Source of the DNA: Achromobacter pestifer
GTDB taxonomy: Bacteria > Pseudomonadota > Gammaproteobacteria > Burkholderiales > Burkholderiaceae_B
Assembly: GCF_013267355.1 (NCBI RefSeq)
Contig: NZ_CP053985.1
Coordinates: 1-64,000, forward strand
DNA length: 64,000 nt
Direction: 5' to 3'
A program made the translations under genes and the position numbers. Of the stretch, positions 35,033-46,295 are shown one piece after another. How positions within the stretch are numbered: the first letter of the stretch is position 1; each line of letters opens with the position of its first letter. The notes under the pieces are model-generated. The model made no database searches and was not told the DNA's origin. It saw nothing but the letters and a program-made list of their open reading frames with translations.

Positions 35033-35102
35033 AGCCATCTGCTAAAAGCTCCGATATCCGCACGTTAAACGCAATGCCCCAACTGTCGTAGTGAGGTGCT
35101 GT

Positions 35103-35261
35103 GTGCAAAACGAGTCCGATGGCTACACCAAGCCTCAGGAGCTACGTAGTTTCCTGTTCCTGACGGCTGTCATGGCCCCCGTCCTATCGGTCATCATCGT
35201 GGCGGGCTACGGTTTCCTCGTCTGGTTCTATCAGCTGCTGGCCGGCCCCCCCGGCAGCTGA
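35103..35261 (+). CDS. napE: Periplasmic nitrate reductase accessory protein NapE
   Basis: A 52-residue single-span membrane protein. It matches NapE in size and pattern: a charged N-terminus with KPQELRSFLFLT, one membrane helix (VLSVIIVAGYGFLVWFYQ), and a terminal LLAGPPG. The GTG start at 35103 is preceded by GTGAGG at a workable distance; the frame one base earlier stops quickly. The stop overlaps the start of napD by one base. NapE's function is not well defined, but it always accompanies napDABC. Confidence 0.88.
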   Translation: MQNESDGYTKPQELRSFLFLTAVMAPVLSVIIVAGYGFLVWFYQLLAGPPGS

Positions 35262-35602
35262 TGCAACGCGACGGAACCCCTCCCATGTCCGCGCTCCCCC
35301 ACTCCGCGCCGCCTGCGGCGCCGCCAGAGCTGCATATCGCCAGCATGGTGGTGCACGCCACGCCGCGCCGCTTGCCCGATGTCCGCCAGGCGATTCTTGC
35401 GATCGCCGGGGCGGAAATCCATGGCGCTTCCGATACCGGCAAACTGGTGGTCACCCTGGAAGCCCCCTCCACCGACGACATGATGGCCCGGATCTCCGAG
35501 ATCCAGCGCCTGGATGGCGTGCTGGCTTCGGCGCTGGTCTACCAGCACGCCGATACGCTGGACGCGATGAACGAGGAGATTGACGATGGCAATGGCTCGT
35601 AG
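35261..35602 (+). CDS. napD: NapD chaperone for periplasmic nitrate reductase
   Basis: A 113-residue protein of the NapD family (core [21 protein letters not shown], then the [17 protein letters not shown] strand). NapD binds the Tat signal of NapA and holds it until the Mo cofactor and iron-sulfur cluster are in place. The ATG at 35261 overlaps the napE stop (TGATG). An ATG at 35285 (MSALPHS) is an alternative and would better match the usual length of about 90 residues. The 3' end overlaps napA by 17 bp. Confidence 0.9.
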   Translation: MQRDGTPPMSALPHSAPPAAPPELHIASMVVHATPRRLPDVRQAILAIAGAEIHGASDTGKLVVTLEAPSTDDMMARISEIQRLDGVLASALVYQHADTLDAMNEEIDDGNGS

Positions 35603-38081
35603 AGACTTCATCAAGCAATCCGCCGCCGCCGCGGCCGCCACCGTGGCCGGCATCCCCATCGTCGGCTACACGCAGAACATCGTCACCGAATCCGAAGCCG
35701 CCAAGCTCAAGTGGTCCAAGGCGCCCTGTAGGTTCTGCGGGACCGGCTGCGGCGTGAACGTCGCGGTGAAGGACAACCAGGTCGTGGCCACGCACGGCGA
35801 TTTCAACGCCGAGGTCAACAAGGGCCTGAACTGCGTCAAGGGCTATTTCCTGTCCAAGATCATGTACGGCAACGACCGGCTGACCACGCCGCTCTTGCGC
35901 ATGAAAGACGGCAAGTACGCCAAGGACGGGGAATTTGCGCCGGTATCCTGGGACCAGGCCTTCGACGTCATGGCCGAGCAGTTCAAGCGGGTGCTGAAGG
36001 ACAAGGGGCCCGAGGCCGTGGGCATGTTCGGTTCCGGCCAATGGACCGTCTGGGAAGGCTACGCCGCGCTCAAGCTGATGAAGGCGGGCTTTCGCAGCAA
36101 CAACCTGGACCCAAACGCGCGCCACTGCATGGCCTCGGCCGCGGTGGGCTTCATGCGCACCTTCGGCGCCGACGAGCCCATGGGCTGTTACGACGACATC
36201 GAGAACGCCGATGCCTTCGTACTGTGGGGCTCCAACATGGCGGAGATGCACCCGATCCTGTGGACCCGCGTGACCGACCGCCGGCTGTCCGCGCCCAAGA
36301 CCAAAGTAGTCGTGCTGTCCACCTTCGAGCACCGTTCGTACGAGCTGGCCGACATCGCGCTGACTTTCACGCCGCAAACGGACCTGGCGATCCTGAACTA
36401 CATCGCCAACCACATCATCCAGACCAAGCGCGTGAACCGCGATTTCGTCGACAAGCACACGACTTTCCGCGAGGGCAATGCCGACATCGGCTATGGCTTG
36501 CGGCCCGAGCATCCGCTGCAGAAAGCCGCCAAGAACGCAGGCGATGCCGGCGGCTCCAAGCCCATCACTTTCGACGATTTCGCCAAGTTCGTCTCCAAGT
36601 ACGACCTGGACTACACCGCCAAGCTGAGCGGCCTGCCCAAGAAGCAGCTGGAGGAACTGGCCGAACTCTATGCCGACCCGAAGGTGCGCGTCACGTCCTT
36701 CTGGACCATGGGTTTCAACCAGCACACCCGCGGCGTGTGGGCCAACAACATGGTCTACAACATCCACCTGCTGACCGGCAAGATCTCCACGCCGGGCAAC
36801 AGCCCCTTCTCGCTGACCGGACAGCCCTCGGCCTGTGGCACCGCCCGCGAGGTGGGCACCTTCTCGCACCGTCTGCCGGCCGACCTGGTGGTGACCAATC
36901 CCAAACACCGCGCGCACGCCGAGGAAATCTGGCAACTGCCCGACGGCACCATCCCCAGCAAGGTGGGCGCGCATGCGGTCCTGCAGAACCGCATGCTCAA
37001 GGACGGCAAGATCAACGCCTACTGGGTGATGGTCAACAACAACATGCAGGCCGCCGCCAACCTGATGAACGAAGGCTTGCCCGGCTACCGCAACCCCGAC
37101 AACTTCATCGTGGTGTCGGACGCCTACCCCACCGTCACCACCATTTCGGCCGACCTGATCCTGCCGGCGGCCATGTGGGTCGAAAAGGAAGGCGCCTACG
37201 GCAACGCGGAACGCCGTACCCAGTTCTGGCATCAACTGGTCAACGCGCCGGGCGAGGCGCGCTCGGACCTGTGGCAGCTGATGGAATTCTCCAAGCGCTT
37301 CAAGGTCGAGGACGTCTGGCCCGCCGACCTGCTGGCCAAGAAACCCGAGTACCGCGGCAAGACGCTGTTCGACGTGCTGTTCGCCAACGGCAAGGTCAAC
37401 CGCTATCCCAACACCGAGCGCGCCAAGGACTACGCCAACCAGGAAGCCGAGGCTTTCGGCTTCTATGCGCAGAAGGGGCTGTTCGAGGAATATGCCGAAT
37501 TCGGCCGCGGCCACGGGCACGATCTGGCGCCGTTCGACACCTATCACGAAGTGCGCGGCCTGCGCTGGCCGGTGGTCAAGGGCAAGGAAACGCTGTGGCG
37601 CTACCGCGAAGGCAGCGACCCCTACGTGAAGCCGGGCGCCGGCTTCGAGTTCTACGGCAACGCCGACGGCCGGGCGGTGATCTACGCCCTGCCCTATGAA
37701 CCGCCCGCCGAATCGCCAGACAAGGAATACCCGTTCTGGCTGTCCACCGGGCGCGTCCTGGAGCATTGGCATTCCGGCTCGATGACGCGGCGGGTGCCGG
37801 AGCTATACCGGGCCTTTCCCAACGCGGTCTGTTTCATGCACCCCGACGACGCCCAGGAAATGGGCTTGCGGCGCGGCGTCGAGGTCGAGGTCGTGTCGCG
37901 GCGCGGCAAGATGCGCACGCGCCTGGAAACCCGCGGGCGCGACAAGCCGCCGCGCGGCCTGGTCTTCGTGCCGTGGTTCGACGCCGGCCAGCTGATCAAC
38001 AAGGTCACGCTGGACGCCACCGATCCGATCTCGTTCCAGACCGACTTCAAGAAGTGCGCGGTCAAGATCGTCAAGGTCTGA
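35586..38081 (+). CDS. napA: Periplasmic nitrate reductase catalytic subunit NapA
   Basis: An 831-residue Mo-bisMGD enzyme that reduces nitrate to nitrite in the periplasm. A Tat signal (MARRDFIKQ) opens the protein. The [4Fe-4S] cluster ligands are Cys48, Cys51, Cys55 and Cys83. The Mo ligand is Cys181 in [10 protein letters not shown]. Length is normal for the family. The ATG at 35586 has GAGGAG 7 bp upstream; an earlier in-frame TTG and a later ATG at 35592 are possible. It sits between napD (17-bp overlap) and napB (20 bp). Confidence 0.97.
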   Translation: MAMARRDFIKQSAAAAAATVAGIPIVGYTQNIVTESEAAKLKWSKAPCRFCGTGCGVNVAVKDNQVVATHGDFNAEVNKGLNCVKGYFLSKIMYGNDRLTTPLLRMKDGKYAKDGEFAPVSWDQAFDVMAEQFKRVLKDKGPEAVGMFGSGQWTVWEGYAALKLMKAGFRSNNLDPNARHCMASAAVGFMRTFGADEPMGCYDDIENADAFVLWGSNMAEMHPILWTRVTDRRLSAPKTKVVVLSTFEHRSYELADIALTFTPQTDLAILNYIANHIIQTKRVNRDFVDKHTTFREGNADIGYGLRPEHPLQKAAKNAGDAGGSKPITFDDFAKFVSKYDLDYTAKLSGLPKKQLEELAELYADPKVRVTSFWTMGFNQHTRGVWANNMVYNIHLLTGKISTPGNSPFSLTGQPSACGTAREVGTFSHRLPADLVVTNPKHRAHAEEIWQLPDGTIPSKVGAHAVLQNRMLKDGKINAYWVMVNNNMQAAANLMNEGLPGYRNPDNFIVVSDAYPTVTTISADLILPAAMWVEKEGAYGNAERRTQFWHQLVNAPGEARSDLWQLMEFSKRFKVEDVWPADLLAKKPEYRGKTLFDVLFANGKVNRYPNTERAKDYANQEAEAFGFYAQKGLFEEYAEFGRGHGHDLAPFDTYHEVRGLRWPVVKGKETLWRYREGSDPYVKPGAGFEFYGNADGRAVIYALPYEPPAESPDKEYPFWLSTGRVLEHWHSGSMTRRVPELYRAFPNAVCFMHPDDAQEMGLRRGVEVEVVSRRGKMRTRLETRGRDKPPRGLVFVPWFDAGQLINKVTLDATDPISFQTDFKKCAVKIVKV

Positions 38082-38101
38082 AAGGCGAACCGGAGACAGC
38101 C

Positions 38102-38578
38102 ATGAACCTACGCGCCCTTACTCTCGCGACCTGCGTCATCCTCGGTTCGGCCGCCTGGGCGGCCCCGCCGCTGGAGGTCGAAGACCCGATGCGCGGCCCC
38201 ACGCCAATCGCGCAGGAAGCCGACCCGCCGCTCATCAGCCCGGTCGAAAACAAGGACATCCGGCGCATGCGCACGTATTCGATGCAGCCGCCCACCATTC
38301 CGCACAAGATCGACGGCTACCAGGTCGACAAGGACTTCAACCGCTGCCTGGCCTGTCACGCGCGCGTGAACACCGAGGAAACCCAGGCCCCGCCCCTGAG
38401 CGTGACCCACTACATGGACCGCGACAGCAACGTGCTGGCGGAAGTCTCGCCGCGCCGCTACTTCTGTGTGCAATGCCACGTGCCGCAGACCGAGGCCAAG
38501 CCTCTGGTGTCCAATACTTATCAGGACATCGATGTGATCCTCAAGCGCCTGACTGCCCCGGCGCCCGCCAAGAAGTAA
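38102..38578 (+). CDS. napB: Diheme cytochrome c subunit NapB
   Basis: A 158-residue periplasmic cytochrome. A signal peptide (cleavage after AAWA, residue 20) precedes two heme-binding motifs, CLACH at 82-86 and CVQCH at 122-126. It shuttles electrons from NapC to NapA. The ATG at 38102 lies 20 bp after the napA stop with a GGAGACA ribosome binding site. A longer upstream frame overlapping napA was rejected. The hemes are attached by the Ccm system encoded just downstream. Confidence 0.96.
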   Translation: MNLRALTLATCVILGSAAWAAPPLEVEDPMRGPTPIAQEADPPLISPVENKDIRRMRTYSMQPPTIPHKIDGYQVDKDFNRCLACHARVNTEETQAPPLSVTHYMDRDSNVLAEVSPRRYFCVQCHVPQTEAKPLVSNTYQDIDVILKRLTAPAPAKK

Positions 38579-38594
38579 GCGACCGGAGGCAGCC

Positions 38595-39233
38595 ATGCTC
38601 GGACTCATCAAGCGCTACTGGAACATCATCCGACGGCCCAGCGTGCATTTCAGCCTGGGCTTCCTGACGGTCGGCGGATTCATCGGCGGCATCCTGTTCT
38701 GGGGCGCCTTCAACACCGCCATGGAACTCACCAATACCGAGAAGTTCTGCACCGGCTGCCACGAAATGCGCGACAACGTGTACGCCGAGTTGAAGGGCAC
38801 CATCCACTTCACCAACCGCTCCGGCGTGCGGGCGCTGTGCTCGGACTGCCACGTGCCGCACAACTGGACCGACAAGATCGCACGCAAGATGCAGGCGTCC
38901 AAGGAAGTGTGGGGCAAGATCTTCGGCACCATCGACACGCGCGAGAAGTTCGTCGAAAAGCGCCTGGAACTGGCCCAGCACGAATGGGCGCGCTTCAAGG
39001 CCAATGATTCGCTGGAATGCCGCAACTGCCACAACTACGAATACATGGACTTCACGCGCCAGAGCCCGCGCGCGCAGAACATGCATTCGACCTATCTGGC
39101 CGACAAGAGCAAGACCTGCATCGACTGCCACAAGGGCATCGCCCACAAGCTGCCCAACATGGGGCCGGGTCCGACCTCCATGGCGCCGGAGCCGGCAGGC
39201 TCCGCCAAGGAAGTGGCGCATGCGGCCCGCTGA
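38595..39233 (+). CDS. napC: Tetraheme quinol dehydrogenase NapC
   Basis: A 212-residue NapC/NirT-family protein. An N-terminal membrane anchor is at about residues 17-38. Four CxxCH heme sites follow: CTGCH 52-56, CSDCH 82-86, CRNCH 142-146 and CIDCH 175-179. It oxidises quinol and feeds NapB/NapA. It follows napB by 16 bp, and the ccmA frame opens inside its last codons. No napF, napG or napH gene is present, so NapC is the only quinol entry point encoded here. Confidence 0.96.
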   Translation: MLGLIKRYWNIIRRPSVHFSLGFLTVGGFIGGILFWGAFNTAMELTNTEKFCTGCHEMRDNVYAELKGTIHFTNRSGVRALCSDCHVPHNWTDKIARKMQASKEVWGKIFGTIDTREKFVEKRLELAQHEWARFKANDSLECRNCHNYEYMDFTRQSPRAQNMHSTYLADKSKTCIDCHKGIAHKLPNMGPGPTSMAPEPAGSAKEVAHAAR

Positions 39234-39906
39234 CGCGCCGCCGCCCATGCTTTGCGCGCGCGGCCTGGCCAGCCGCCGCGGCCATTGCGCGCCGGTGGAT
39301 TTCGAGCTGCATGGCGGCCAGCTGCTGCACGTGCGGGGCGCCAATGGCAGCGGCAAGACCAGTCTTCTGCGCATGCTCGCGGGCCTGCTGCGGCCGCTGG
39401 CCGGCAGCGTGCTGTGGCGCGGCGGCGACGCGCGCAGCGATCCCTCAAGCTACCGCGCCTGTATGGCGTACCTGGGGCACGGCAACGGCCTGTGCGGCGA
39501 ACTGAGCGCCGCCGAGAACCTGCGCTATGCCCTGCACATCGCCGGCACGCCGCTCGCGGAAACGCGCATCTTGCACGCCTTGCGCGCATGGCGCCTGGAA
39601 TCCTGCGCCAAGGTCCCCGCCCTGCGCCTATCCCAGGGCCAGGGCCGCCGACTGGCGCTGGCCGCCGTCGTGCTGGGCGGCAAGCCGCTATGGCTGCTGG
39701 ATGAGCCCGACGCGGGCCTGGACTCGGCCAGCCTGGCGCAACTGAGCCTGGCGCTGGAAACGCACCTGGCGGCCGGCGGCGCCGTGGTGCTGGCCTCGCA
39801 CCGCGAACCCGGCTGCGCCGCCGCGCACGTCCACACCCAAACCCAAACCCTGGACATGGATGACTACGCGGATGCTGGCTACGCTGTCGCAGTTGGCATT
39901 GCGTGA
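39220..39906 (+). CDS. ccmA: Heme exporter ATP-binding protein CcmA
   Basis: A 228-residue ATPase. The Walker A motif [10 protein letters not shown], signature [12 protein letters not shown] and Walker [13 protein letters not shown] are all visible, as in CcmA. With CcmB, CcmC and CcmD it releases heme-loaded CcmE. The ATG at 39220 overlaps napC by 14 bp and has an AAGGAAG site; ATG 39247 (MLCARGL) is an alternative without one. The nap-ccm overlap shows that cytochrome maturation is transcribed with nitrate reductase. Confidence 0.92.
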   Translation: MRPADAPPPMLCARGLASRRGHCAPVDFELHGGQLLHVRGANGSGKTSLLRMLAGLLRPLAGSVLWRGGDARSDPSSYRACMAYLGHGNGLCGELSAAENLRYALHIAGTPLAETRILHALRAWRLESCAKVPALRLSQGQGRRLALAAVVLGGKPLWLLDEPDAGLDSASLAQLSLALETHLAAGGAVVLASHREPGCAAAHVHTQTQTLDMDDYADAGYAVAVGIA

Positions 39907-40537
39907 AATCCGGCTGGCCTGGAGACGGCCCGCGGACACGCTGGGCGCCACCCTGTTCTTCATCGTGGCCGGCACGCTGTTCCCCTTGGCGGTCGGCCCC
40001 GATCCCGCGCTGCTGCTGGCCATCGGGCCGGGCGTGCTGTGGGTCTGCGCCCTGCTGGGCATCCTGCTGACTCTGAACCGGCCCTTCGCCCAGGACTACG
40101 ACAACGGCGCGCTGGAACAACTGCTGGTGTCGCCGCATCCGCTGCCGCTGCTGGTGGGCGCGAAACTGGCGGCCCACTGGTTCAGCAGCTGCCTGCCCTT
40201 GATCCTGGCCAGCCCGGTGCTGGCCCTGCAGTTTGGCCTGTCGCCGCAGGCCATCGGCATCCTGGTCCTGTCGCTGCTGCTGGGCACGCCGACGCTGGCG
40301 CTGGTGGGCGGGCTGGGCGCGGCGCTGACGCTGGGCCTGCGCGGCGGCGCCCTGCTGCCGCTGCTGGTGCTGCCGCTGTACGTGCCGGTGCTGATCTTCG
40401 GCGCGGGCGCGGTGTCGGCCTCGCACGCCGGCATGGGCGCCGGGCCGCAATTGTCGCTGCTGGGCGCATGCCTGTGCCTGGCCATCCTGTTGTGCCCCTG
40501 GAGCGCCTCGGCGGCGCTGCGCGTGGCGCTGGACTGA
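39860..40537 (+). CDS. ccmB: Heme exporter membrane protein CcmB
   Basis: A 225-residue inner-membrane protein with six predicted helices. It has the CcmB hallmark N-terminus [23 protein letters not shown] and the conserved NRPFAQDYDNGALEQLL. It pairs with CcmA in the CcmABCD complex. The ATG at 39860 overlaps ccmA by 47 bp; an ATG at 39872 (MLATLSQ) would shorten the overlap and better fits the family start. Confidence 0.93.
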   Translation: MTTRMLATLSQLALREIRLAWRRPADTLGATLFFIVAGTLFPLAVGPDPALLLAIGPGVLWVCALLGILLTLNRPFAQDYDNGALEQLLVSPHPLPLLVGAKLAAHWFSSCLPLILASPVLALQFGLSPQAIGILVLSLLLGTPTLALVGGLGAALTLGLRGGALLPLLVLPLYVPVLIFGAGAVSASHAGMGAGPQLSLLGACLCLAILLCPWSASAALRVALD

Positions 40538-40544
40538 GGACGCC

Positions 40545-41333
40545 ATGCACAAGCACCCTGCCCTCAACGCGTATCCCCCCGCTGCCGCAACGGGCGCGGG
40601 CTGGCTGCGCTACGCCTCGCCTGCCGCGTTCTATCCCCTGGCCGGCAGGATGATTCCGTGGCTGGCGTTGGGCGCCGCGCTGTTCGCGGCCGCGGGCCTG
40701 TACGTGGGATTGGCGGTCGCCCCGACCGACAGCCAGCAGGGCGAGGTCTACCGCATCCTCTTCATCCACGTCGGAGCGGCGTGGATGTCGATGTTCCTGT
40801 ACCTGGTCATGGCGCTGTACGCCGCGCTGGGGCTGATCTTCAATACCCGCCTGTCGTTCATGATGATGCGGGCGCTGGCCCCCACCGGCGCGCTGTTCAC
40901 CTTCCTGACCCTATGGACCGGCGCACTGTGGGGCAAGCCGACCTGGGGCGCCTGGTGGGTATGGGACGCCAGGCTCACCTCCGAACTGATACTGCTGTTC
41001 CTGTACCTGGGCTTCATGGCCTTGCAGGCGGCCGCCGACGACGACGCGCAACGGGCCGACCGCGGCGGCGCCATCCTGGTGCTGGCGGGCGTGATCAACG
41101 TGCCCATCATCTATTTCTCGGTGCGCTGGTGGAGCACGCTGCATCAGGGCGCGTCGATCAATCTCACCGCCGCGCCCAGCATGGCCCATGTCATGGTGAC
41201 CGCGATGCTGCTGATGGTGGCGGCGTTCTGGCTCTATGGCGCGGCGGCGGCGCTGGCGCGCGTGCGCGGCATCATCGCCGAACGCGAGCCGGGCGCGGTG
41301 CGGGCCGACCGGACACGGCGGGAGGCGCCATGA
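40545..41333 (+). CDS. ccmC: Heme-handling protein CcmC
   Basis: A 262-residue protein with six membrane helices and the tryptophan-rich heme motif WGAWWVWD at residues 134-141. Conserved His75 (FIHVGAAW) and a later His (TLHQGASI) act as axial heme ligands. CcmC loads heme onto CcmE in the periplasm. It starts 7 bp after ccmB and overlaps ccmD by 4 bp. Confidence 0.96.
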   Translation: MHKHPALNAYPPAAATGAGWLRYASPAAFYPLAGRMIPWLALGAALFAAAGLYVGLAVAPTDSQQGEVYRILFIHVGAAWMSMFLYLVMALYAALGLIFNTRLSFMMMRALAPTGALFTFLTLWTGALWGKPTWGAWWVWDARLTSELILLFLYLGFMALQAAADDDAQRADRGGAILVLAGVINVPIIYFSVRWWSTLHQGASINLTAAPSMAHVMVTAMLLMVAAFWLYGAAAALARVRGIIAEREPGAVRADRTRREAP

Positions 41334-41500
41334 GCTGGGAAGCGCTGTTCTCGCTGCAAGGCCACAGTCCCTATCTGCTGGGCGCGTATGGCGTGACGCT
41401 GGCGCTGATCGGCCTGGAAGCGTTGGTGTTGTGGCGGCGTAGCCGCGTCCGGCGCGCGGCGCAGGTTGCCGCCAGCCGCGCGGACAGGACTGCGCCATGA
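41330..41500 (+). CDS. ccmD: Small heme export component CcmD
   Basis: A 56-residue protein with a single membrane helix ([19 protein letters not shown]) and a basic cytoplasmic tail ([10 protein letters not shown]), the CcmD pattern. It stabilises the CcmABC complex and helps release CcmE. Overlaps of 4 bp on both sides (ATGA) fix its boundaries. Confidence 0.92.
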   Translation: MSWEALFSLQGHSPYLLGAYGVTLALIGLEALVLWRRSRVRRAAQVAASRADRTAP

Positions 41501-41948
41501 GCCCGCGCAAGCGCCGCGCGCTGGCCATCGTCGGCGGCCTGGGCCTGCTGGCCGCCGCCGCCGCGCTGGTGCTCAACGCCCTGCAATCCAACCTGGTGTT
41601 CTTCTTCAGCCCTACCCAGGTGGTGGCGAAGGAAGCGCCAGCCAACGGCAGCTTCCGCGTCGGCGGCCTGGTGGAGCAAGGTTCGCTGCGCCGCGAGGCC
41701 GACGGCCTGACGCTGCGCTTTGCGGTGACGGACACCGCGCACACCGTGCCGGTCACGTATCAGGGCCTGCTGCCCGACCTGTTCCGCGAGGGCAAGGGCG
41801 TGGTGGTGGCCGGCAAGCTGGGGCCGGACGGCGTGTTCCGCGCGACCGAGGTGCTGGCCAAGCACGACGAGAACTACATGCCCCCCGAAGCCGCCGACGC
41901 GCTCAAGCGCGCGGGCGCCGGGGCCAACGCCATGCGCGCGGAGGCGCA

Positions 41949-41952
<4 letters not shown>
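41497..41952 (+). CDS. ccmE: Heme chaperone CcmE
   Basis: A 151-residue periplasmic heme carrier anchored by an N-terminal helix (about residues 8-28). The covalent heme-binding His123 lies in HDENYMPPE with the supporting Tyr127, the classical HxxxY form. It passes heme from CcmC to CcmF. Its gene overlaps ccmD and ccmF by 4 bp each. Confidence 0.96.
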
Positions 41953-43954
<2,002 letters not shown>

Positions 43955-43955
<1 letters not shown>

Positions 43956-44476
43956 TGCTGCGCTACCTGGTGCCGCTGGCGGCCTTCCTGGCCATGGCCG
44001 TGTTCCTGGCGATGGGCTTGTCGCGCGATCCGCGCGCGGTCCCCTCGGCCATGATAGACAAGCCTGCCCCCGCCATCGGCCTGCCGGTGCTGCTGGCCCC
44101 CGGCAAGACGCTGGAAGTGCAATCGCTGCGTGGCCAGGTCTGGCTGCTGAACGTATGGGCGTCCTGGTGCGGACCGTGCAAGGAGGAACTGCCGGTCTTG
44201 CGCGAGGCGGCCCGACGCCACGGCATTCCGCTGTACGGTTTGAACTACAAGGACAAGCCCGAAGAAGCCGAAGCCTGGCTGGCGCGCAACGGCAATCCCT
44301 ACATCGCTTCAGCCAGCGACATCGACGGCCGCGTCGGCATCGAATATGGCGTCTATGGCGTGCCCGAGACCTTCGTGATCGACCGTGACGGCCGCATCCG
44401 CTACAAGCAGCTGGGCCTGATCACGCCCGATATCTGGCGCGACCGGATCCAGCCCGCCATCGAGGCGCTGCGATGA
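43955..44476 (+). CDS. ccmG: Thiol:disulfide interchange protein CcmG/DsbE
   Basis: A 173-residue membrane-anchored thioredoxin-like protein. The active site WASWCGPCK has Cys72 and Cys75. The conserved cis-Pro loop appears as YGVYGVPETFVIDRDG. It reduces apocytochrome CxxCH cysteines, with CcmH, before heme attachment. Overlaps with ccmF (1 bp) and ccmH (4 bp) show coupling. Confidence 0.95.
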
Positions 44477-44967
44477 AGCGGCCGCCTATCCTGCCTCGCG
44501 GCCTGGCGTGGGCCGGCCTGCGCGCCCTGCTGCTGGCGCTGGCCTTGACGGCAGCCGCGCGCGCCCAGGTCCACGCCGGCGCCGCGCAACCCTTGCCGCC
44601 TGTCCTGGAACAACGCGCCGACAAGCTGGCCCACGGACTGCGCTGCCTGGTGTGCCAGAACCAGACCCTGGCCGAGTCGAACGCGCCGCTGGCCCAGGAC
44701 ATGCGCAAGCTGATCCGCGACCAATTGGCCGAAGGCCGCAGCGATGCGCAGATCATGCGGTTCTTCGAAGACCGCTATGGCGACTTCGTGCGCTACGACC
44801 CGCCCTTCAAGCCCATCACCTGGCTGCTGTGGCTGGGGCCGTTCGCGCTGCTGGCGCTGGGCTTCTTCGTGCTGTTGCGCACCTTGAAGCGCCGCGCCGG
44901 CGCGCGCGCGCCCCTGACCGCCGACGAACGCGCGCGCGCGGCGCGCTTCCTGGATACCGGCTCATGA
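44473..44967 (+). CDS. ccmH: Cytochrome c maturation protein CcmH (CycL-type)
   Basis: A 164-residue protein with a signal sequence, the redox motif LRCLVCQNQT (Cys58 and Cys61), and a C-terminal membrane helix (about 118-138). This is the short CcmH form. The TPR part of E. coli CcmH is a separate protein here (CcmI, next gene). It presents reduced apocytochrome to CcmF. Confidence 0.94.
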   Translation: MKRPPILPRGLAWAGLRALLLALALTAAARAQVHAGAAQPLPPVLEQRADKLAHGLRCLVCQNQTLAESNAPLAQDMRKLIRDQLAEGRSDAQIMRFFEDRYGDFVRYDPPFKPITWLLWLGPFALLALGFFVLLRTLKRRAGARAPLTADERARAARFLDTGS

Positions 44968-46268
44968 CCACTCTCTGGATCATCGTGGTGCTCCTGCTGC
45001 TGGCGACCCTGCTCTGCCTGATCCCGCCGCTGCTGCGGCGCGCGCCCACCGAACAACCCGCGTCCGAGGCCAATGTGCGCGCGTTCTATCTGGCGCAGCG
45101 CGAACAATTGCGGCGCGACATGGACAACGGCAGCCTCACCGCCGCCGCTGGCATGCGCGCCGAAGAAGAGCTGCAGCGCGACCTGCTGCAGGACCTGGAC
45201 TTGCGGCGCGGCCGCGGCGCGCCCTGGGCCGGGCAGCGCGCGGGGATCATGGCCGCCTGCCTGCTGACCGTGCTGATCCCGGTGGCGGCCGTGATGCTCT
45301 ACGGCCAGTTGGGCAACCCGCGCGCGGCGGCCAGCGCCAGCGCGGGCCAGCCCGCCGAACCGCACGCGGCCGACACCGGCAATGACATGACGCTGGCCAT
45401 CAACGCGCTGGCCCAGCGGCTGCGGGCGGCGCCAGATGATGCCGACGGCTGGTACATGCTGGCGCGTTCCTATGAAACCCTGGCACGCTACACCGACGCG
45501 GTGGCCGCCTATCAACAGGTGCTGCGCTTGGTCCCGGGCCAGCCAGCGGTACTGGCCGACCTGGCCGACGCGCTGCTGTCGGCCAACCAGGGCAACCCGG
45601 ACGAGGCCTCCATCGCTGCGGTGGCGCAGGCCCTGGCCGCGCAGCCGGACCAGCCCAAGGCCCTGGCCCTGGCCGGCATGATGGCCTTGCGCCGCGGCGA
45701 CGCGGCCGAGGCGCTGGCGCATTGGGAACGGCTGCAGGCCCAATTGCCGCCGGACTCGGAAGCCGCGAGGCAGATCCAGTCCAACATCGCGCAGGCGCGC
45801 AACATGGCCGCAGCACCCGCCGGCACACCTGCCATGGCATCCACGGCCTCGCCCCCCGGCGCAGCGCCCGCTGCCGCATCCACGCCCCCCGCCGCTGGCG
45901 CAGCGCCCGCGGCCGCCGCTTCGAACGCCCGCATCAGCGGACGCGCAAGCATCGCCGATGGGCTGCGCGGCCGGGTCCAGCCCTCCGATACCGTGTTCAT
46001 CCTGGCGCGTCCCGAGGAAGGTTCGCGCATGCCGCTGGCCATCCTGCGCATGCAGGTCTCCGACCTGCCACGGGATTTCGTGCTGGACGACAGCAGCGCC
46101 ATGTCGCCGGACGCGACCTTGTCGCGCGCCAGCAAGGTGCGGGTGGAGATCCGCGTCAGCAAGTCCGGCACGGCGGCCGCGCGGCCGGGCGACCTGGGCG
46201 GCGCATTGCCCGCCCTCGGCATCCATGCGGACGGACTGGAACTGGTGGCCGATACCATCGTGCCCTGA
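44964..46268 (+). CDS. ccmI: Cytochrome c biogenesis TPR protein CcmI (CycH)
   Basis: A 434-residue protein. Two N-terminal membrane helices (residues 3-22 and about 95-115) bracket a cytoplasmic loop. TPR repeats follow at about 145-280 (GWYMLARSYETLARYTDAVAAYQ). A Pro/Ala-rich linker leads to a C-terminal periplasmic domain (about 320-430). It binds apocytochrome C-termini and delivers them to CcmFH. The ATG at 44964 overlaps ccmH by 4 bp. It ends the nap-ccm unit and converges on the ttrA-like gene after 27 bp, with no obvious hairpin between them. Confidence 0.92.
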   Translation: MTTLWIIVVLLLLATLLCLIPPLLRRAPTEQPASEANVRAFYLAQREQLRRDMDNGSLTAAAGMRAEEELQRDLLQDLDLRRGRGAPWAGQRAGIMAACLLTVLIPVAAVMLYGQLGNPRAAASASAGQPAEPHAADTGNDMTLAINALAQRLRAAPDDADGWYMLARSYETLARYTDAVAAYQQVLRLVPGQPAVLADLADALLSANQGNPDEASIAAVAQALAAQPDQPKALALAGMMALRRGDAAEALAHWERLQAQLPPDSEAARQIQSNIAQARNMAAAPAGTPAMASTASPPGAAPAAASTPPAAGAAPAAAASNARISGRASIADGLRGRVQPSDTVFILARPEEGSRMPLAILRMQVSDLPRDFVLDDSSAMSPDATLSRASKVRVEIRVSKSGTAAARPGDLGGALPALGIHADGLELVADTIVP

Positions 46269-46295
46269 GGCACACAGTACCGGCCCGCCCAGCGC

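Noticed and set aside
35451..37772. A 773-codon minus-strand open frame opposite napA
   Set aside because: napA on the other strand has all catalytic motifs; the antisense frame is a by-product of high GC third positions.
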